Source of the DNA: Oscillospiraceae bacterium
GTDB lineage: Bacteria > Bacillota > Clostridia > Oscillospirales > Ruminococcaceae
DNA: 64,000 bases
Assembly (NCBI GenBank): GCA_021201135.1
Contig: JAJQGT010000006.1
Span: 685,548 to 749,547, forward strand
Direction: 5' to 3'
The notes below the pieces were generated by a model that was not told where the DNA came from, ran no database searches, and saw only the letters and a list, made by a program, of their open reading frames with translations. Position numbers and translations under genes: made by a program. Of this stretch, positions 8,111-17,798 are shown one piece after another; the first letter of the stretch is position 1, and each line of letters starts with the position of its first letter.

Positions 8111-10156
8111 TTATCCCCTCACCTCCCTATTCCCACTCACCGGCAGGCAGAGATACTTTGCCGCATCCGCACCGGCGAGGTAGATTACTATCGGCAGGCA
8201 GAAAAGGGCGAGGGTTACGACCATTGCCGTTGTCGGGCTCTGGCACTTCGACGAAATCCAGAGGAGGAGAAGCGAAAAGAGAATCAGCACCGCCGTTCTG
8301 TAAGTAAGGAGTATCACGAGGTAGCCCCAGATGGGGAGTTCTCCGAGGGCGAACATATCGTTTATGCAGTTCACGCCTGACGTGATGCCGTCTGTGCCGT
8401 ATGCCGAAAGAATCTGTGCGAAATATGGGATATTCACGCCGAGGCTCACGGTGACGGCAAGGATTATCGCCATAATACAGTTATGCCGGTAGTAGGTTTT
8501 TCTGCCGGCTTTTGTCGTGTAGAGGACATAGCCGATCCGACAGCGGTTGTCATAGGCGACAATCGGCGAAAGCATCAGGCAGAGCGCGGCGACGGCAATC
8601 AGTCCGAGAATGTAGTCCTGTCTGAGGGTGTCAAGCCCGAAAATGAGCCTATAGCCGGTCTGGTAGAACATATCCCCGGTTCCCTTGCCTATTGAGACGA
8701 GATACTCATACTGACCTTTCGCCTTTTCAAAGCCTCGTTCGGCATAATCGGAATCGAAATTTGCAGGTTCAGTAGCAAGAAATTCCACTGCTTCGTTGTC
8801 GGTCATCTCGGAAATTTGGGTGCAGTAATAGAGATAATAATTGTCGTCGGGGTTGTAGGGCTTTGAGTAGTTGAACGCCGTATAGAGCTGAATCGCGAGG
8901 ACTGCCGCTATTATCACTGCACCCTTGTGCATAACGAGAGCCTTATAGGTGGTATAGCTGAAAAGGCTTTTAGGGACACGCTTCGAGAAAGCCGAGACGG
9001 AGTTTCTTTTAATCTCCGAAATGCTGATTGAGGAATAAAGATGGCAAACTACGACTATTGCAACCACAAGACCAATTACTATGCAAATCATCGTGCAGGC
9101 GAACAGGTTCACAGGATAGCCGAAGAAGTTGATGTTTGTGTAGGTTTTGAAAAAGTTCCTCGGCTGAGTGAGTGCGACCAGGTTTATATATTTCAGCGGG
9201 GAAAAAATCGAGTTGCCGGAAATGAGAGCATAGAGAGCCGTCTCGACTGCGACAATCGCAATCGTCACGAGGTATGCCACGATGTTTGAAAGCCTTATGA
9301 ACAAGGCGGAGACTATCAGGGCGCAGAGAGTCAGGGCAAAGAGCTTGATTATGAAGTTGTAAACCAGCAAGTCTCCGACGGTTATGGCGAGATTACAGCC
9401 TAAGTAGCCTTCAAGGGACTGCACCGCACGGCTAAGGTCTCCCAGTCCGCAACGATATGCACCTATAGCCAGATCACTCAGATACATGATTCCGAAAGTT
9501 GTGAAACACACTGCGAAGACAACCGCCGACTTTGCGAGAGCAAGCCTTGTTCTACCGTGTTTCAGAGGCTTTATGAGAGCCACGACGCCCGACTCTCTGT
9601 CTTTATAGAAAACGGCTGTCACACAGGCGAGGAGCGAGAACATCACGAGTATGTCGGTAGCCACGTTGTCGGTCGCCAGAAGGACGCCGTCTGACGGGGC
9701 ATAGGTCGGTGTGACCTCTTGAACGGCTTCATATGCCGACGGAGTTTTTACTATATTCCGGTATGAAAAGCTGTCGGTGTCCGCAAAGATAGAAACCGAA
9801 GTCATTGTCTCGGCGGTAGTATTGATTTCGGCGAGATAATCCTGATAGCCTAAAATCTCTTCAAGCCGAGAGATTTCGTCACTCAGAATAGACATATCCT
9901 GCCAGTAGTATTCGCAATAGACCGGCTCGCCCGTCTGCCGGACGGTCTGATATAATTCTTTGCCATATCCGAGAGCTTCCTCGGCGGTCAAGCCCCTGAC
10001 GTCTTCAAGATAAGCTTTATACTCACTATCCGAGAAGTTGCCGAAGCTCTTTGTTGAGGCGATATAGACATTCAGAAGAATTGCCGCCGCAGTCACTAAG
10101 AGGAAAGCCTTGTTGTGAAAGAGCTTATACAGCTCGTTTTGAAATATTCTCATCAC
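8111..10156 (-). CDS. ABC-2-type permease with two internal ABC-2 halves
   Basis: Integral membrane protein of 681 residues. It begins like an ABC-2 exporter subunit (FQNELYKLFHNKAFLL), has a soluble outward segment at about 35-160, then six or so helices. At about residue 400 a second similar unit starts (SYTTYKALVMHKGAV), again with an outward loop of about 85 residues and six helices. This suggests duplication and fusion, giving both halves of a transporter pore in one chain, nearly twice the usual length. The 4-bp overlap with the ATPase gene marks the partner. Such proteins often export or provide immunity to peptides; the substrate is unknown here. Confidence 0.75.
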   Translation of the reverse strand: MMRIFQNELYKLFHNKAFLLVTAAAILLNVYIASTKSFGNFSDSEYKAYLEDVRGLTAEEALGYGKELYQTVRQTGEPVYCEYYWQDMSILSDEISRLEEILGYQDYLAEINTTAETMTSVSIFADTDSFSYRNIVKTPSAYEAVQEVTPTYAPSDGVLLATDNVATDILVMFSLLACVTAVFYKDRESGVVALIKPLKHGRTRLALAKSAVVFAVCFTTFGIMYLSDLAIGAYRCGLGDLSRAVQSLEGYLGCNLAITVGDLLVYNFIIKLFALTLCALIVSALFIRLSNIVAYLVTIAIVAVETALYALISGNSIFSPLKYINLVALTQPRNFFKTYTNINFFGYPVNLFACTMICIVIGLVVAIVVVCHLYSSISISEIKRNSVSAFSKRVPKSLFSYTTYKALVMHKGAVIIAAVLAIQLYTAFNYSKPYNPDDNYYLYYCTQISEMTDNEAVEFLATEPANFDSDYAERGFEKAKGQYEYLVSIGKGTGDMFYQTGYRLIFGLDTLRQDYILGLIAVAALCLMLSPIVAYDNRCRIGYVLYTTKAGRKTYYRHNCIMAIILAVTVSLGVNIPYFAQILSAYGTDGITSGVNCINDMFALGELPIWGYLVILLTYRTAVLILFSLLLLWISSKCQSPTTAMVVTLALFCLPIVIYLAGADAAKYLCLPVSGNREVRG

Positions 10157-10881
10157 ATATCACCGTACAACTGCATATACAGTCCCTCGAGAGTTTTCTC
10201 GCCGTCTGTGACCTGTGCCGTCAGCTCGTTCACCGTTCCGCTGTCGATGAGTTCCCCGGATTTGAGAAGCAGAATGCAGTCGGCAATGGTCTCAATGTCC
10301 GAAACTATGTGGGTCGAGATGATGACAATCATGTCTTTCGAGAGCGAGGAGATAAGATTTCTCGTTAAGACCCTCTGCTTCGGGTCGAGACCGGCGGTCG
10401 GCTCATCCAAAATAAGAAGATGCGGGCTTCCGAGAAGCGACTGGGCAATCAAGGCACGCTGTTTCATTCCGCCGGAAAAGCCGCCTATTTTCTTGTTTGC
10501 AACGTCCGAAAGCTCAACAAGTCGGAGAACCCTTGCGATTTCGCTGTCAATCTCAGACTTTTCGATTCCCTTGAGTGCGGCTATGTAGCCCATGAAGCGT
10601 TTCAGGGTAAACGATGGGTAAAGCTCCTGCTGTTGCGGCATGAAGCCGATTTCGGAGCGATATTTCGAGCCGAGGTCACGGATATTTTCGCCGTTCCAGA
10701 GAATTTCCGAGCCTTTGTCGGGCTCAAGATTCTGGGTCAGAATGTTCATAAGCGTTGACTTTCCCGCACCGTTCGGTCCGAGAAGACCATAGATGCCGTC
10801 GGAGAAGTCGAAAGAGAAGTCTTTCAGGGCGTGCTTGGTGCCGTAGTGCTTGTTGAGGGTTGAGATTTTTAAGGTGTTCAT
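10153..10881 (-). CDS. ABC transporter ATP-binding protein (ABC-2/bacteriocin-type exporter family)
   Basis: ATPase of 242 residues for the adjoining 681-residue permease. Walker A is GPNGAGKST at 35-43, the signature is FSGGMKQR and Walker B is LLILDEPTAGL, all intact. The sequence resembles CcmA/NatA/BcrA-type ATPases, not nutrient-uptake ones. It overlaps the last lipoprotein gene and the permease gene by 4 bp each, so its synthesis is tied to the lipoprotein array. This link between solute-binding-like lipoproteins and an exporter-type ATPase is unusual. Confidence 0.9.
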   Translation of the reverse strand: MNTLKISTLNKHYGTKHALKDFSFDFSDGIYGLLGPNGAGKSTLMNILTQNLEPDKGSEILWNGENIRDLGSKYRSEIGFMPQQQELYPSFTLKRFMGYIAALKGIEKSEIDSEIARVLRLVELSDVANKKIGGFSGGMKQRALIAQSLLGSPHLLILDEPTAGLDPKQRVLTRNLISSLSKDMIVIISTHIVSDIETIADCILLLKSGELIDSGTVNELTAQVTDGEKTLEGLYMQLYGDM

Positions 10882-13517
10882 CCTTGTGCTTCACTCCATT
10901 CTGCATATTGGCGGTTGGCTTCGGCAATTATGTCTTCTATGCCGGCTTCTTCGAGCGTTGCACGATACTCGTTCAGATATTCTTCAAAGGTAAGGTTGCT
11001 GTAATTAAACATATTCTTTCCGTAAACACATGTTACCGCACGAACTTCTATACATTGCTGGTAAACTTCGGAATCGTCAAATACAAAATCGAAATCTTCG
11101 CTGACATAGGCGTTTTCGAGCGATTCAAGATATGTCTCAGCAATATATGAGGACTCATCGTATGTTGGAATGCAAAGGAGCAGATTTGCAAACTGTTCAT
11201 AGGCGGTTTGGTAGTGTGTATCCGGCTCGCTTTTGCCATTATCGAGGATATAATCTTCATAATCTGCATAACACATTCGGTTGTTCAGTTTCTCGTCTGT
11301 GAGCATTGTCGCTATGAAATCAAACGCCATATCCTGATTTTTGCTTGTACTGCTTACACCAACAGCATTGCCGTTTCTTGTCAGCGAAACGCTGTCATCA
11401 TAAACGACATAAACGGGAATGTACGTCATATTGCCGTCTAAATTGTGTCCGAATGGGAAATCAAATATATCTCCGTTATCTTCTGGAAGATAGACCGCGT
11501 TCTCAAATGCGAAGAAAGAGGTGTATGAAAACTCTCCAACATACCCTTCGAGATTCAGGCTGTACATCATCTCAAGATAGCTGACAAATTCATCGTTATC
11601 CAGCCAGCTCTTTGCGGTCTTTTTTTCCTCATCCCAATAAATTCCCGTTGTTAGCACCTGAGAATCAATATATGCAGATGTCTGGTAATTCGAGTAGGTC
11701 ATGATAGGTGTTACACCTGATTCTTCCGAAGCTATTTGCTCAAGTATATCCATCTGCTCAGTGAGCGGTTTTTCAATGTCATAGCCGTACTTATCTACTA
11801 GTTCAGAATTCAAGTACAGGCATTTCTGATAGCTTAGTGAGCCGTTGCAGTTTATGCCGTAGACTGTTCCATTGTATCTGAGTGAAGTCCACAGATTCTC
11901 TGGCATCATCGAATAGAGAGTCTGCCCGACTTCTGTCGATTCAAGATAATCATCCAGTGGCAGAAGCAAATCATCACGAATACAGTAGTAGTATTTATCT
12001 GTACTGATAATATCAATCTGTTCCCCACTGTCAACCAGAGCTTTCAGACTGCTATAGTAATCGACCGAGCCATAGTTACTTGGATAGTAATCGCTGTAGA
12101 TAACGTTCAAGTCTATGGTTTCAAAGTACACAACATAGTCCTTGCCGATGCTATCTAGGTATTCGTTTACTGCATTTTGAATATTGACGCTATAAGAGTT
12201 CCCTATCATCGCCACGACAAGTATGGTCTTTTCGGGATACTCCGCCTGAAGGTCTTCTTTGGTCATGCCGTAGGACTGAGGATAAAAGGATATGTCTGTA
12301 TGGCGGTTTCCGTCTTCGTCAGTATATGTTTCCTGAACCTCGATGTCCCCGTCCTCATTTATCCACGAGGTGATATAATATTCATCTTCACTTTCGGGAA
12401 CGCTTGTGACGGCGGTAGTTGTGGCTACTATCGCAGTCTCCTCCCCTATGAGTTCATCCTCGGCAATCTTCACATAGCAATAGTCATCGTCAAGATACTT
12501 CAGAACAAAGCCGTCGTCGGCGTGATAAACAACCGAGTATGAGTAGTTGTCATCAAGATTAAGGCTATACTGCTTTCCTGTGGAGATTTCGATTGCAACC
12601 CCAGACCATGTGTCGAAGATATAGCCGCCGCAGACTTCATAGGAGCCGGAGCCGACTTCTATCTCTTCGCCGTTCGGAGTGAGGACGATTTTGCCGGTGT
12701 CGCCATTCAGAATAAGATAGCCGTTCGACCATTCGGAGATGTTTGTTATGTCGCTTTCGCTGAGCTCGCCAGTCTCGATGCTATACATATAGTAGTCGTA
12801 GTTATACCAGTCGGTATTCTTGTAGTCGTCCTGCATGATGTCCTCTATTGTCGGCTCGTCACCTTTCAGATAGCTGTACTGAAGATAAATTTTGCCGTTA
12901 TATTCGCCGTAGACCCAGTCACCGCCACCGTCATACGAGCCTATCTCCGCTATTTCGGTATACTCGCCGGAAGAAAGGGAGTAACTGCAGAAATATATCG
13001 TCCTCTGATTGGTGCTTGTGCCGTAGGCATCATAAACGCTTTCTTCGGAACAGAAATAGATTGTGTCGCCGGTCAGGACGATTCTTTCATAGACGTTTAC
13101 AGTCCTGTTGGAGACTGTTCTGAGCTTCACGCGTGAGGTTCCGTCAGTCTCTGCGCTGTAAATCGAGAAGTAATTTTCATAGCCGTCATCGTCCATAGCC
13201 ACACCGGTTACGAAATAATAGAGCTTACCATCATACAAGAACGGGTGATTGTACATTCCGAAAGATGGACAGGTGTCCGAATCGGTATGCGTGCAGTTCG
13301 GATATGGGCAGACGATAACCGACACCATGCTCTCAAAGTCCACAAAGTGAAGCCTTGACAAGGAGTCGACAAACAGCTCCCCGCCCTCGCCGACGTCTGT
13401 ATACTGGCTGATGACTCTTGAAGTAGATTCGGTTTCCTCTGTGCCACTGTCTCCGCAAGAAGTGAACAGGGATAGGCAAAGTGTTATTGCAAGAATTACT
13501 GATAATAGCTTTTTCAT
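10878..13517 (-). CDS. Fused lipoprotein: propeller-like domain plus solute-binding domain
   Basis: Lipoprotein of about 879 residues with lipobox Cys21 (LFTSC). I start at ATG 13517 because the track's upstream ATG lies in the ribosome site GGAGAG. Residues about 30-370 match the separate 360- and 373-residue proteins upstream, including CPYPNCTHTDSDTC and the closing ELIGEE. Residues about 410-879 match the separate solute-binding proteins, from EYYITSW through YPEKTILVV to the C-terminal RQYAEW. The joint falls exactly after ELIGEE, where the separate proteins end. It is a gene fusion that dropped one signal peptide. Both domains would sit on the outer face of the membrane. The propeller call (DUF5050-like) comes from repeated strand patterns and is less sure. 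Confidence 0.78.
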   Translation of the reverse strand: MKKLLSVILAITLCLSLFTSCGDSGTEETESTSRVISQYTDVGEGGELFVDSLSRLHFVDFESMVSVIVCPYPNCTHTDSDTCPSFGMYNHPFLYDGKLYYFVTGVAMDDDGYENYFSIYSAETDGTSRVKLRTVSNRTVNVYERIVLTGDTIYFCSEESVYDAYGTSTNQRTIYFCSYSLSSGEYTEIAEIGSYDGGGDWVYGEYNGKIYLQYSYLKGDEPTIEDIMQDDYKNTDWYNYDYYMYSIETGELSESDITNISEWSNGYLILNGDTGKIVLTPNGEEIEVGSGSYEVCGGYIFDTWSGVAIEISTGKQYSLNLDDNYSYSVVYHADDGFVLKYLDDDYCYVKIAEDELIGEETAIVATTTAVTSVPESEDEYYITSWINEDGDIEVQETYTDEDGNRHTDISFYPQSYGMTKEDLQAEYPEKTILVVAMIGNSYSVNIQNAVNEYLDSIGKDYVVYFETIDLNVIYSDYYPSNYGSVDYYSSLKALVDSGEQIDIISTDKYYYCIRDDLLLPLDDYLESTEVGQTLYSMMPENLWTSLRYNGTVYGINCNGSLSYQKCLYLNSELVDKYGYDIEKPLTEQMDILEQIASEESGVTPIMTYSNYQTSAYIDSQVLTTGIYWDEEKKTAKSWLDNDEFVSYLEMMYSLNLEGYVGEFSYTSFFAFENAVYLPEDNGDIFDFPFGHNLDGNMTYIPVYVVYDDSVSLTRNGNAVGVSSTSKNQDMAFDFIATMLTDEKLNNRMCYADYEDYILDNGKSEPDTHYQTAYEQFANLLLCIPTYDESSYIAETYLESLENAYVSEDFDFVFDDSEVYQQCIEVRAVTCVYGKNMFNYSNLTFEEYLNEYRATLEEAGIEDIIAEANRQYAEWSEAQG

Positions 13518-15082
13518 GATTGGCTCTCCTTCCATTCGGCATACTGCCTGTTTGCCTCGGCGATTATGTCTTCTATGCCAGCTTCTTCGAGTGTTGTGCG
13601 ATATTCTGACAGATATTCTTCAAAAGTCATGTCACTATAACCATACATATTGTCACCATATTGTATTGTTACAGCACCTACATCGATACATTGCTGATAT
13701 ACCGATGAATCATCAAACACAAAGTCAAAATCTTCACTTATGTAAGCACTCTCAAGAGAATTCAGATATGTTTCTCCGATATATAAAGTTTCATATTCTG
13801 TAGGAATACACAATAGCAGGTTTGCAAATTGAGCCTTGGCATAAAAATATAAATCCTTATTCATCTTATCGCTTTCAAGGATATTGTCTTCCCAGTAAGC
13901 ATAGCACATACGATTATTGAGTTCTTCATCGGTAAGCATAGTTGCTATGAAATCAAAAGCCATGTCCTGATATTCGCTCGTTTTACTGATTCCTAAAGCA
14001 TAGTCATTTCTGATAAGAGAAATACTTTCGTCATAAGAAGCATATACAGACACATATTCCCGTTCATAGGTAACAGGGTCATTACCATACGGGAGAGCAA
14101 ACGTGTCGCCTTCAACAGGCGGCAGATACACGGGTATTTCATATGCAAAGAAGCTTGAATCGGAGCGTGAACTTACCAATCCTTCCTGATTAAGCTTAAA
14201 CATGGTTTTAAGAAAAGTTATAAAATCATTGTTATCAAGCCAACTCTTTGCGGTCTTTTCTTCGTCATCCCAATAAACGCCTCTTGTCAACACCTGAGAA
14301 TCAAGGTAATACGAAGTATAGAAAGTCGAGCCGGAAACAATTGCCGACACCGACTCATCAGCATTTATTATCTCAAGTAAGTCGAGCTGTTCTGTCAGAT
14401 CCTTGTTTAAATCATACCCGTATTTATCAGCTAAATCCACATTTATGTAGAAACACTTCTGATAGTTGATTGAACTATTACAGTTAATGCCGTAGACAGT
14501 GCCATTATATCTGAGCGATTTCCACAGATTATCAGGCATCATCGAATATAAAGTTTGTCCGACTTCAGTGTTCTCAAGATAGTCGTCAAGTGACACGAGC
14601 AAATCGTCTCTTATGCAGTAATAATATTTATCGGTGCTTATTATGTCTACCTGTTCTCCGCTTTCAATCAGTGCCCAAAGCCCGCTATAGTAATCTACGC
14701 TTCCGGAATAACTGCAATAATCGCTATATATGACATTCATATCTATCAAGCGAAAATAAACAACATAATCTTTGCCAAGTTCAACCAGATACTCATTGAC
14801 CGCATCTGTTATGTCATTGTATCCATTGCTTCCTATGCATGCGATTACAAGTACAGTTTTATCAGGGTATTTATCCACAACATCAGCGTAGGAATATAAT
14901 GTTTGGGATTCGCTATTGACCACATATTGCGTAGTTTCAGATTCCGCAACATCAGTTTGCTCTCCATATTCTCCTTTTGCCAAACTTGTCGAAGTGCCTT
15001 CTGTATTTAAAGTGTTACCACAGGCAGTAAATGAGGTTACAAAAACAATAAAGGTAAGTACTAAAGAAAATAACTTTTTCAT
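13514..15082 (-). CDS. Solute-binding-like lipoprotein (subtype A)
   Basis: Lipoprotein of about 522 residues, lipobox Cys21 (SFTAC), start ATG 15082 just behind GGAGAG. The body resembles family 1 extracellular solute-binding proteins, with YPDKTVLVIACIG near the start, DDYLENTEVGQTLYSMMP in the middle and EEAGIEDIIAEANRQYAEW at the end. It is closely similar to its neighbours, including at DNA level near the gene junctions, so it arose by tandem duplication. It overlaps genes on both sides by 4 bp. No sugar-type ABC permease lies nearby, so transport of a nutrient is doubtful; capture of a peptide or cell-envelope ligand is an inference. Confidence 0.75.
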   Translation of the reverse strand: MKKLFSLVLTFIVFVTSFTACGNTLNTEGTSTSLAKGEYGEQTDVAESETTQYVVNSESQTLYSYADVVDKYPDKTVLVIACIGSNGYNDITDAVNEYLVELGKDYVVYFRLIDMNVIYSDYCSYSGSVDYYSGLWALIESGEQVDIISTDKYYYCIRDDLLVSLDDYLENTEVGQTLYSMMPDNLWKSLRYNGTVYGINCNSSINYQKCFYINVDLADKYGYDLNKDLTEQLDLLEIINADESVSAIVSGSTFYTSYYLDSQVLTRGVYWDDEEKTAKSWLDNNDFITFLKTMFKLNQEGLVSSRSDSSFFAYEIPVYLPPVEGDTFALPYGNDPVTYEREYVSVYASYDESISLIRNDYALGISKTSEYQDMAFDFIATMLTDEELNNRMCYAYWEDNILESDKMNKDLYFYAKAQFANLLLCIPTEYETLYIGETYLNSLESAYISEDFDFVFDDSSVYQQCIDVGAVTIQYGDNMYGYSDMTFEEYLSEYRTTLEEAGIEDIIAEANRQYAEWKESQS

Positions 15083-16719
15083 GATTGGCTCTCCTTCCAT
15101 TCGGCATACTGTCTGTTCGCTTCGGCGATTATGTCGTTTATACCGGCTTCTTCAAGAAGCGCACGGAAATCGGAGATATACTCGTCAAAATCGGTGTATT
15201 CCGTGAGGCGGTTGTATGTCATCTCACCCATCACGCCGAGGACATCCAAACACTGCTGATATACTTCGCTGTCGTCAAACACGAAGTCGAAGTCTTCGTT
15301 GACATATGCTTCTTCGAGGGATGTCTTGTATACTTCGGCGATATTTGATGGTTGCCGGGTTGTAGGAATGTTCAGCAAAAGATTTGCAAACTGTTCATAT
15401 GAGAAGTAGTATGCAGAACTGCTGATTCTCCCATCGCTGTACATTTCCGATTCATAATCGGCGTAACACATACGCTTATTTAGTTCCTCGTCTGTGAGCA
15501 TGGTTGCGATGAAATCAAATGCCATGTCCTGATTTTCACTGGTGTTGCTTACTCCGAGAGCATAGCAGAAGGTCATATCTCTTGTGAGGACCGGCTGTGA
15601 ATCGTCATACACCGCATATACCTGCTTATAAATCGGTTCACCGGTTTCGATGTCGGTATCCGCCCAGTGGTTGAAGAGCTCGCCACTTTCCGGCGGATAT
15701 TCTACTATACAATCAAGGGCAAAGTATGATGTGGTGTAGGCTGTCGTCAACAAGTCTTCACTATAGAGGGTAAACGCCGTCTTCAAAGTGGAGATATAAT
15801 CCTCGTCATCAAGCCAGCTTATAGCAGTTTTGCTTTCTGAGTCCCAATATACTCCCGAAGTCAGCTCGGTTTTGTCGTAACTGGTATCGACAAGCAGTGA
15901 CGAAAATGACGAGTAAACGGCTTTGCTCACGCTTTCGCTTTGGATAGTCTCAAGCAAGTCTGTCTGTTCGGTGAATGATTTTGAAAAGTCATAACCGTAT
16001 TCGTCAGCCAATGCGGCATCTATATAATATAGATGAGTGTACTTTATGGAGCCGTTGCAGTTGATTCCATAGATGGCGCCGTTATACCTGTATGCTCGCC
16101 AGAGATTTTCCGGCATCATCGAATAGAGAGTTTGCCCGACTTCGGTATTTTCGAGATAATCATCAAGCGGCAAAAGCAAATCGTCTCTTATGGCGTAATA
16201 ATAATTTGCGGTGCTGATGATGTCAATCTGTGTTCCGCTGTCTACTTTTGCCTTCAGATCGCTGTACCAGTCACTGAGCCCGACAGTCGAGCAATAATCG
16301 CTGTAGACCGCATTGGTTTCGGTGAACTCAAAGCATATGACATAATCCTTGCCAAGATCATTCAGATACTCGTTGACCGCTTCGGTTATATAGCAATATC
16401 TGTTGCTACCGATACACGCTATAACAAGCACGGTTTTGTCGGGATATGCCGCCTGAACCTCCTCATATGTCTGGATGTCCGGCGATTTTGAGTATTGCAT
16501 GGTGCTCCCGTCTTCAAATTCTTCGTAGTACTGTATATAACCGTCATCGTCCATCCATGAGGTGATGTAATACTCGTGAGTGGTGGCTTCGGTGGTGGTC
16601 GTAACGGCTGTAGTAGTAGCCGCCGTTGTGGTTTCGCTTTCCTGCAAGGTTTTGCTTCCGCAACCGCAGAGGGAAAATGCGAGGGATGTGGCTAAGATAA
16701 GGGATAGTAGTTTTTTCAT
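15079..16719 (-). CDS. Solute-binding-like lipoprotein (subtype A)
   Basis: Lipoprotein of 546 residues with lipid-anchor Cys20 (SLCGC). A Thr-rich spacer is followed by the EYYITSW segment and a family 1 solute-binding fold (AAYPDKTVLVIACIG, DDYLENTEVGQTLYSMMP). It ends in EEAGINDIIAEANRQYAEW, the same closing motif as the other members. The gene directly upstream encodes a separate propeller-like lipoprotein ending in ELIGEE, so this pair has the same order as the two domains fused in the 10878-13517 gene. Four-bp overlaps on both sides indicate coupled translation. Confidence 0.75.
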   Translation of the reverse strand: MKKLLSLILATSLAFSLCGCGSKTLQESETTTAATTTAVTTTTEATTHEYYITSWMDDDGYIQYYEEFEDGSTMQYSKSPDIQTYEEVQAAYPDKTVLVIACIGSNRYCYITEAVNEYLNDLGKDYVICFEFTETNAVYSDYCSTVGLSDWYSDLKAKVDSGTQIDIISTANYYYAIRDDLLLPLDDYLENTEVGQTLYSMMPENLWRAYRYNGAIYGINCNGSIKYTHLYYIDAALADEYGYDFSKSFTEQTDLLETIQSESVSKAVYSSFSSLLVDTSYDKTELTSGVYWDSESKTAISWLDDEDYISTLKTAFTLYSEDLLTTAYTTSYFALDCIVEYPPESGELFNHWADTDIETGEPIYKQVYAVYDDSQPVLTRDMTFCYALGVSNTSENQDMAFDFIATMLTDEELNKRMCYADYESEMYSDGRISSSAYYFSYEQFANLLLNIPTTRQPSNIAEVYKTSLEEAYVNEDFDFVFDDSEVYQQCLDVLGVMGEMTYNRLTEYTDFDEYISDFRALLEEAGINDIIAEANRQYAEWKESQS

Positions 16720-17798
16720 GATGTTGTCTCCTCTCCTATCAGTTCACTTGCTTCGAGCTTGATAAATTCATTGCTCAGTGAGTCTTTCAGGATATATGCC
16801 CCGTCAAGATAATACTCGACATTGTATCCGGTTTCAAGTGGGAGCTTTGACTCGTAGTGTGTGCCTGTTTCAAGGTCAATTATCAGTCCATAGTATAGGT
16901 GAAAAGCGTAGCCGTTGCATACCTGAAGTGCAACTTTGTTTCCGATGTCATACTCTTCCCCGTTCGGAGTTCTGATTATAGCTTCTGTCAGGTCGTCGTT
17001 ATAGACTATAAGATAGCCGTCCAACGCTTTCCAGACCGCTTCGTCATTTTCGGCAAGTTCTCCTGTGGACAAATCGAACTTGTAATATTCCGCAACTGAT
17101 TCAGGAAATATATAATCATTATACAGTGCGTCAAGTTCTTCATTGGTCAGTTCGTGGTCATAGTAAGAATAGCTTATATAGACGATGCCGTTTGCTTCGC
17201 CCTTGATGCTCGCACCGGCGTTATAGCCTTCGCCTATTTTTACTTTCTCGTTGAACTTGCCGGTATCAAAGTCATATGAAATCAAAGAAACACTCACATA
17301 ATCTTCAGTAGTGCCGTAATCGTTGAAGGTCGTCTGCTTTGCGGTCATATAGATTTTGTTTCCAACAACGAGAGCCGGATTATAGTCTGCGATTTCCCAG
17401 CCGGAAAAGGTTTCAAGGGCAATGCGGTTTGTGCCGTCAATGTCGCAACGATAGGCAGTAATTGTCTCGGCATAGGTGCCGTTTGTGTATTTTATATCAT
17501 CTGAGAAGTAGTACATCTTACCATCAAATACAGTCGGATAACAGGAGAGCCCATAGGACGAACAGGTGCTACTATCAGTATGAGTGCAGTTTGGATAAGG
17601 GCAGACGATGGCTGATTGCATTGTCGTGAAATCGCAGTAGTTCAGCCTCGTATAGGAATCATAGTAGAACTCGCCGTTGTTGTAGATGTTTGTTTCAAGG
17701 CTTACCATGTGGGAAGCGGGATATTCGTCGGCTGATGAACTTTTGCAACCGCAGAGCATAATTACAAACACCAGAACCAATACAAATAATCTCTTCAT
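16716..17798 (-). CDS. Propeller-like lipoprotein with Cys/His motif
   Basis: Lipoprotein of 360 residues, lipobox Cys18 (LCGC). It lacks the solute-binding domain. Repeated short strands with pattern GxxYYF/IYxxA suggest a beta-propeller like DUF5050 lipoproteins. Near residue 55-75 it carries CPYPNCTHTDSSTC, a Cys-X4-Cys-X-His-X4-Cys pattern shared with the 373-residue protein and the fusion, which could hold a metal or disulfides. It ends at ELIGEETTS, right where the fusion protein joins its second domain. It overlaps both neighbours by 4 bp. Function unknown; acting with the solute-binding lipoprotein is a strong guess from the fusion. Confidence 0.7.
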   Translation of the reverse strand: MKRLFVLVLVFVIMLCGCKSSSADEYPASHMVSLETNIYNNGEFYYDSYTRLNYCDFTTMQSAIVCPYPNCTHTDSSTCSSYGLSCYPTVFDGKMYYFSDDIKYTNGTYAETITAYRCDIDGTNRIALETFSGWEIADYNPALVVGNKIYMTAKQTTFNDYGTTEDYVSVSLISYDFDTGKFNEKVKIGEGYNAGASIKGEANGIVYISYSYYDHELTNEELDALYNDYIFPESVAEYYKFDLSTGELAENDEAVWKALDGYLIVYNDDLTEAIIRTPNGEEYDIGNKVALQVCNGYAFHLYYGLIIDLETGTHYESKLPLETGYNVEYYLDGAYILKDSLSNEFIKLEASELIGEETTS

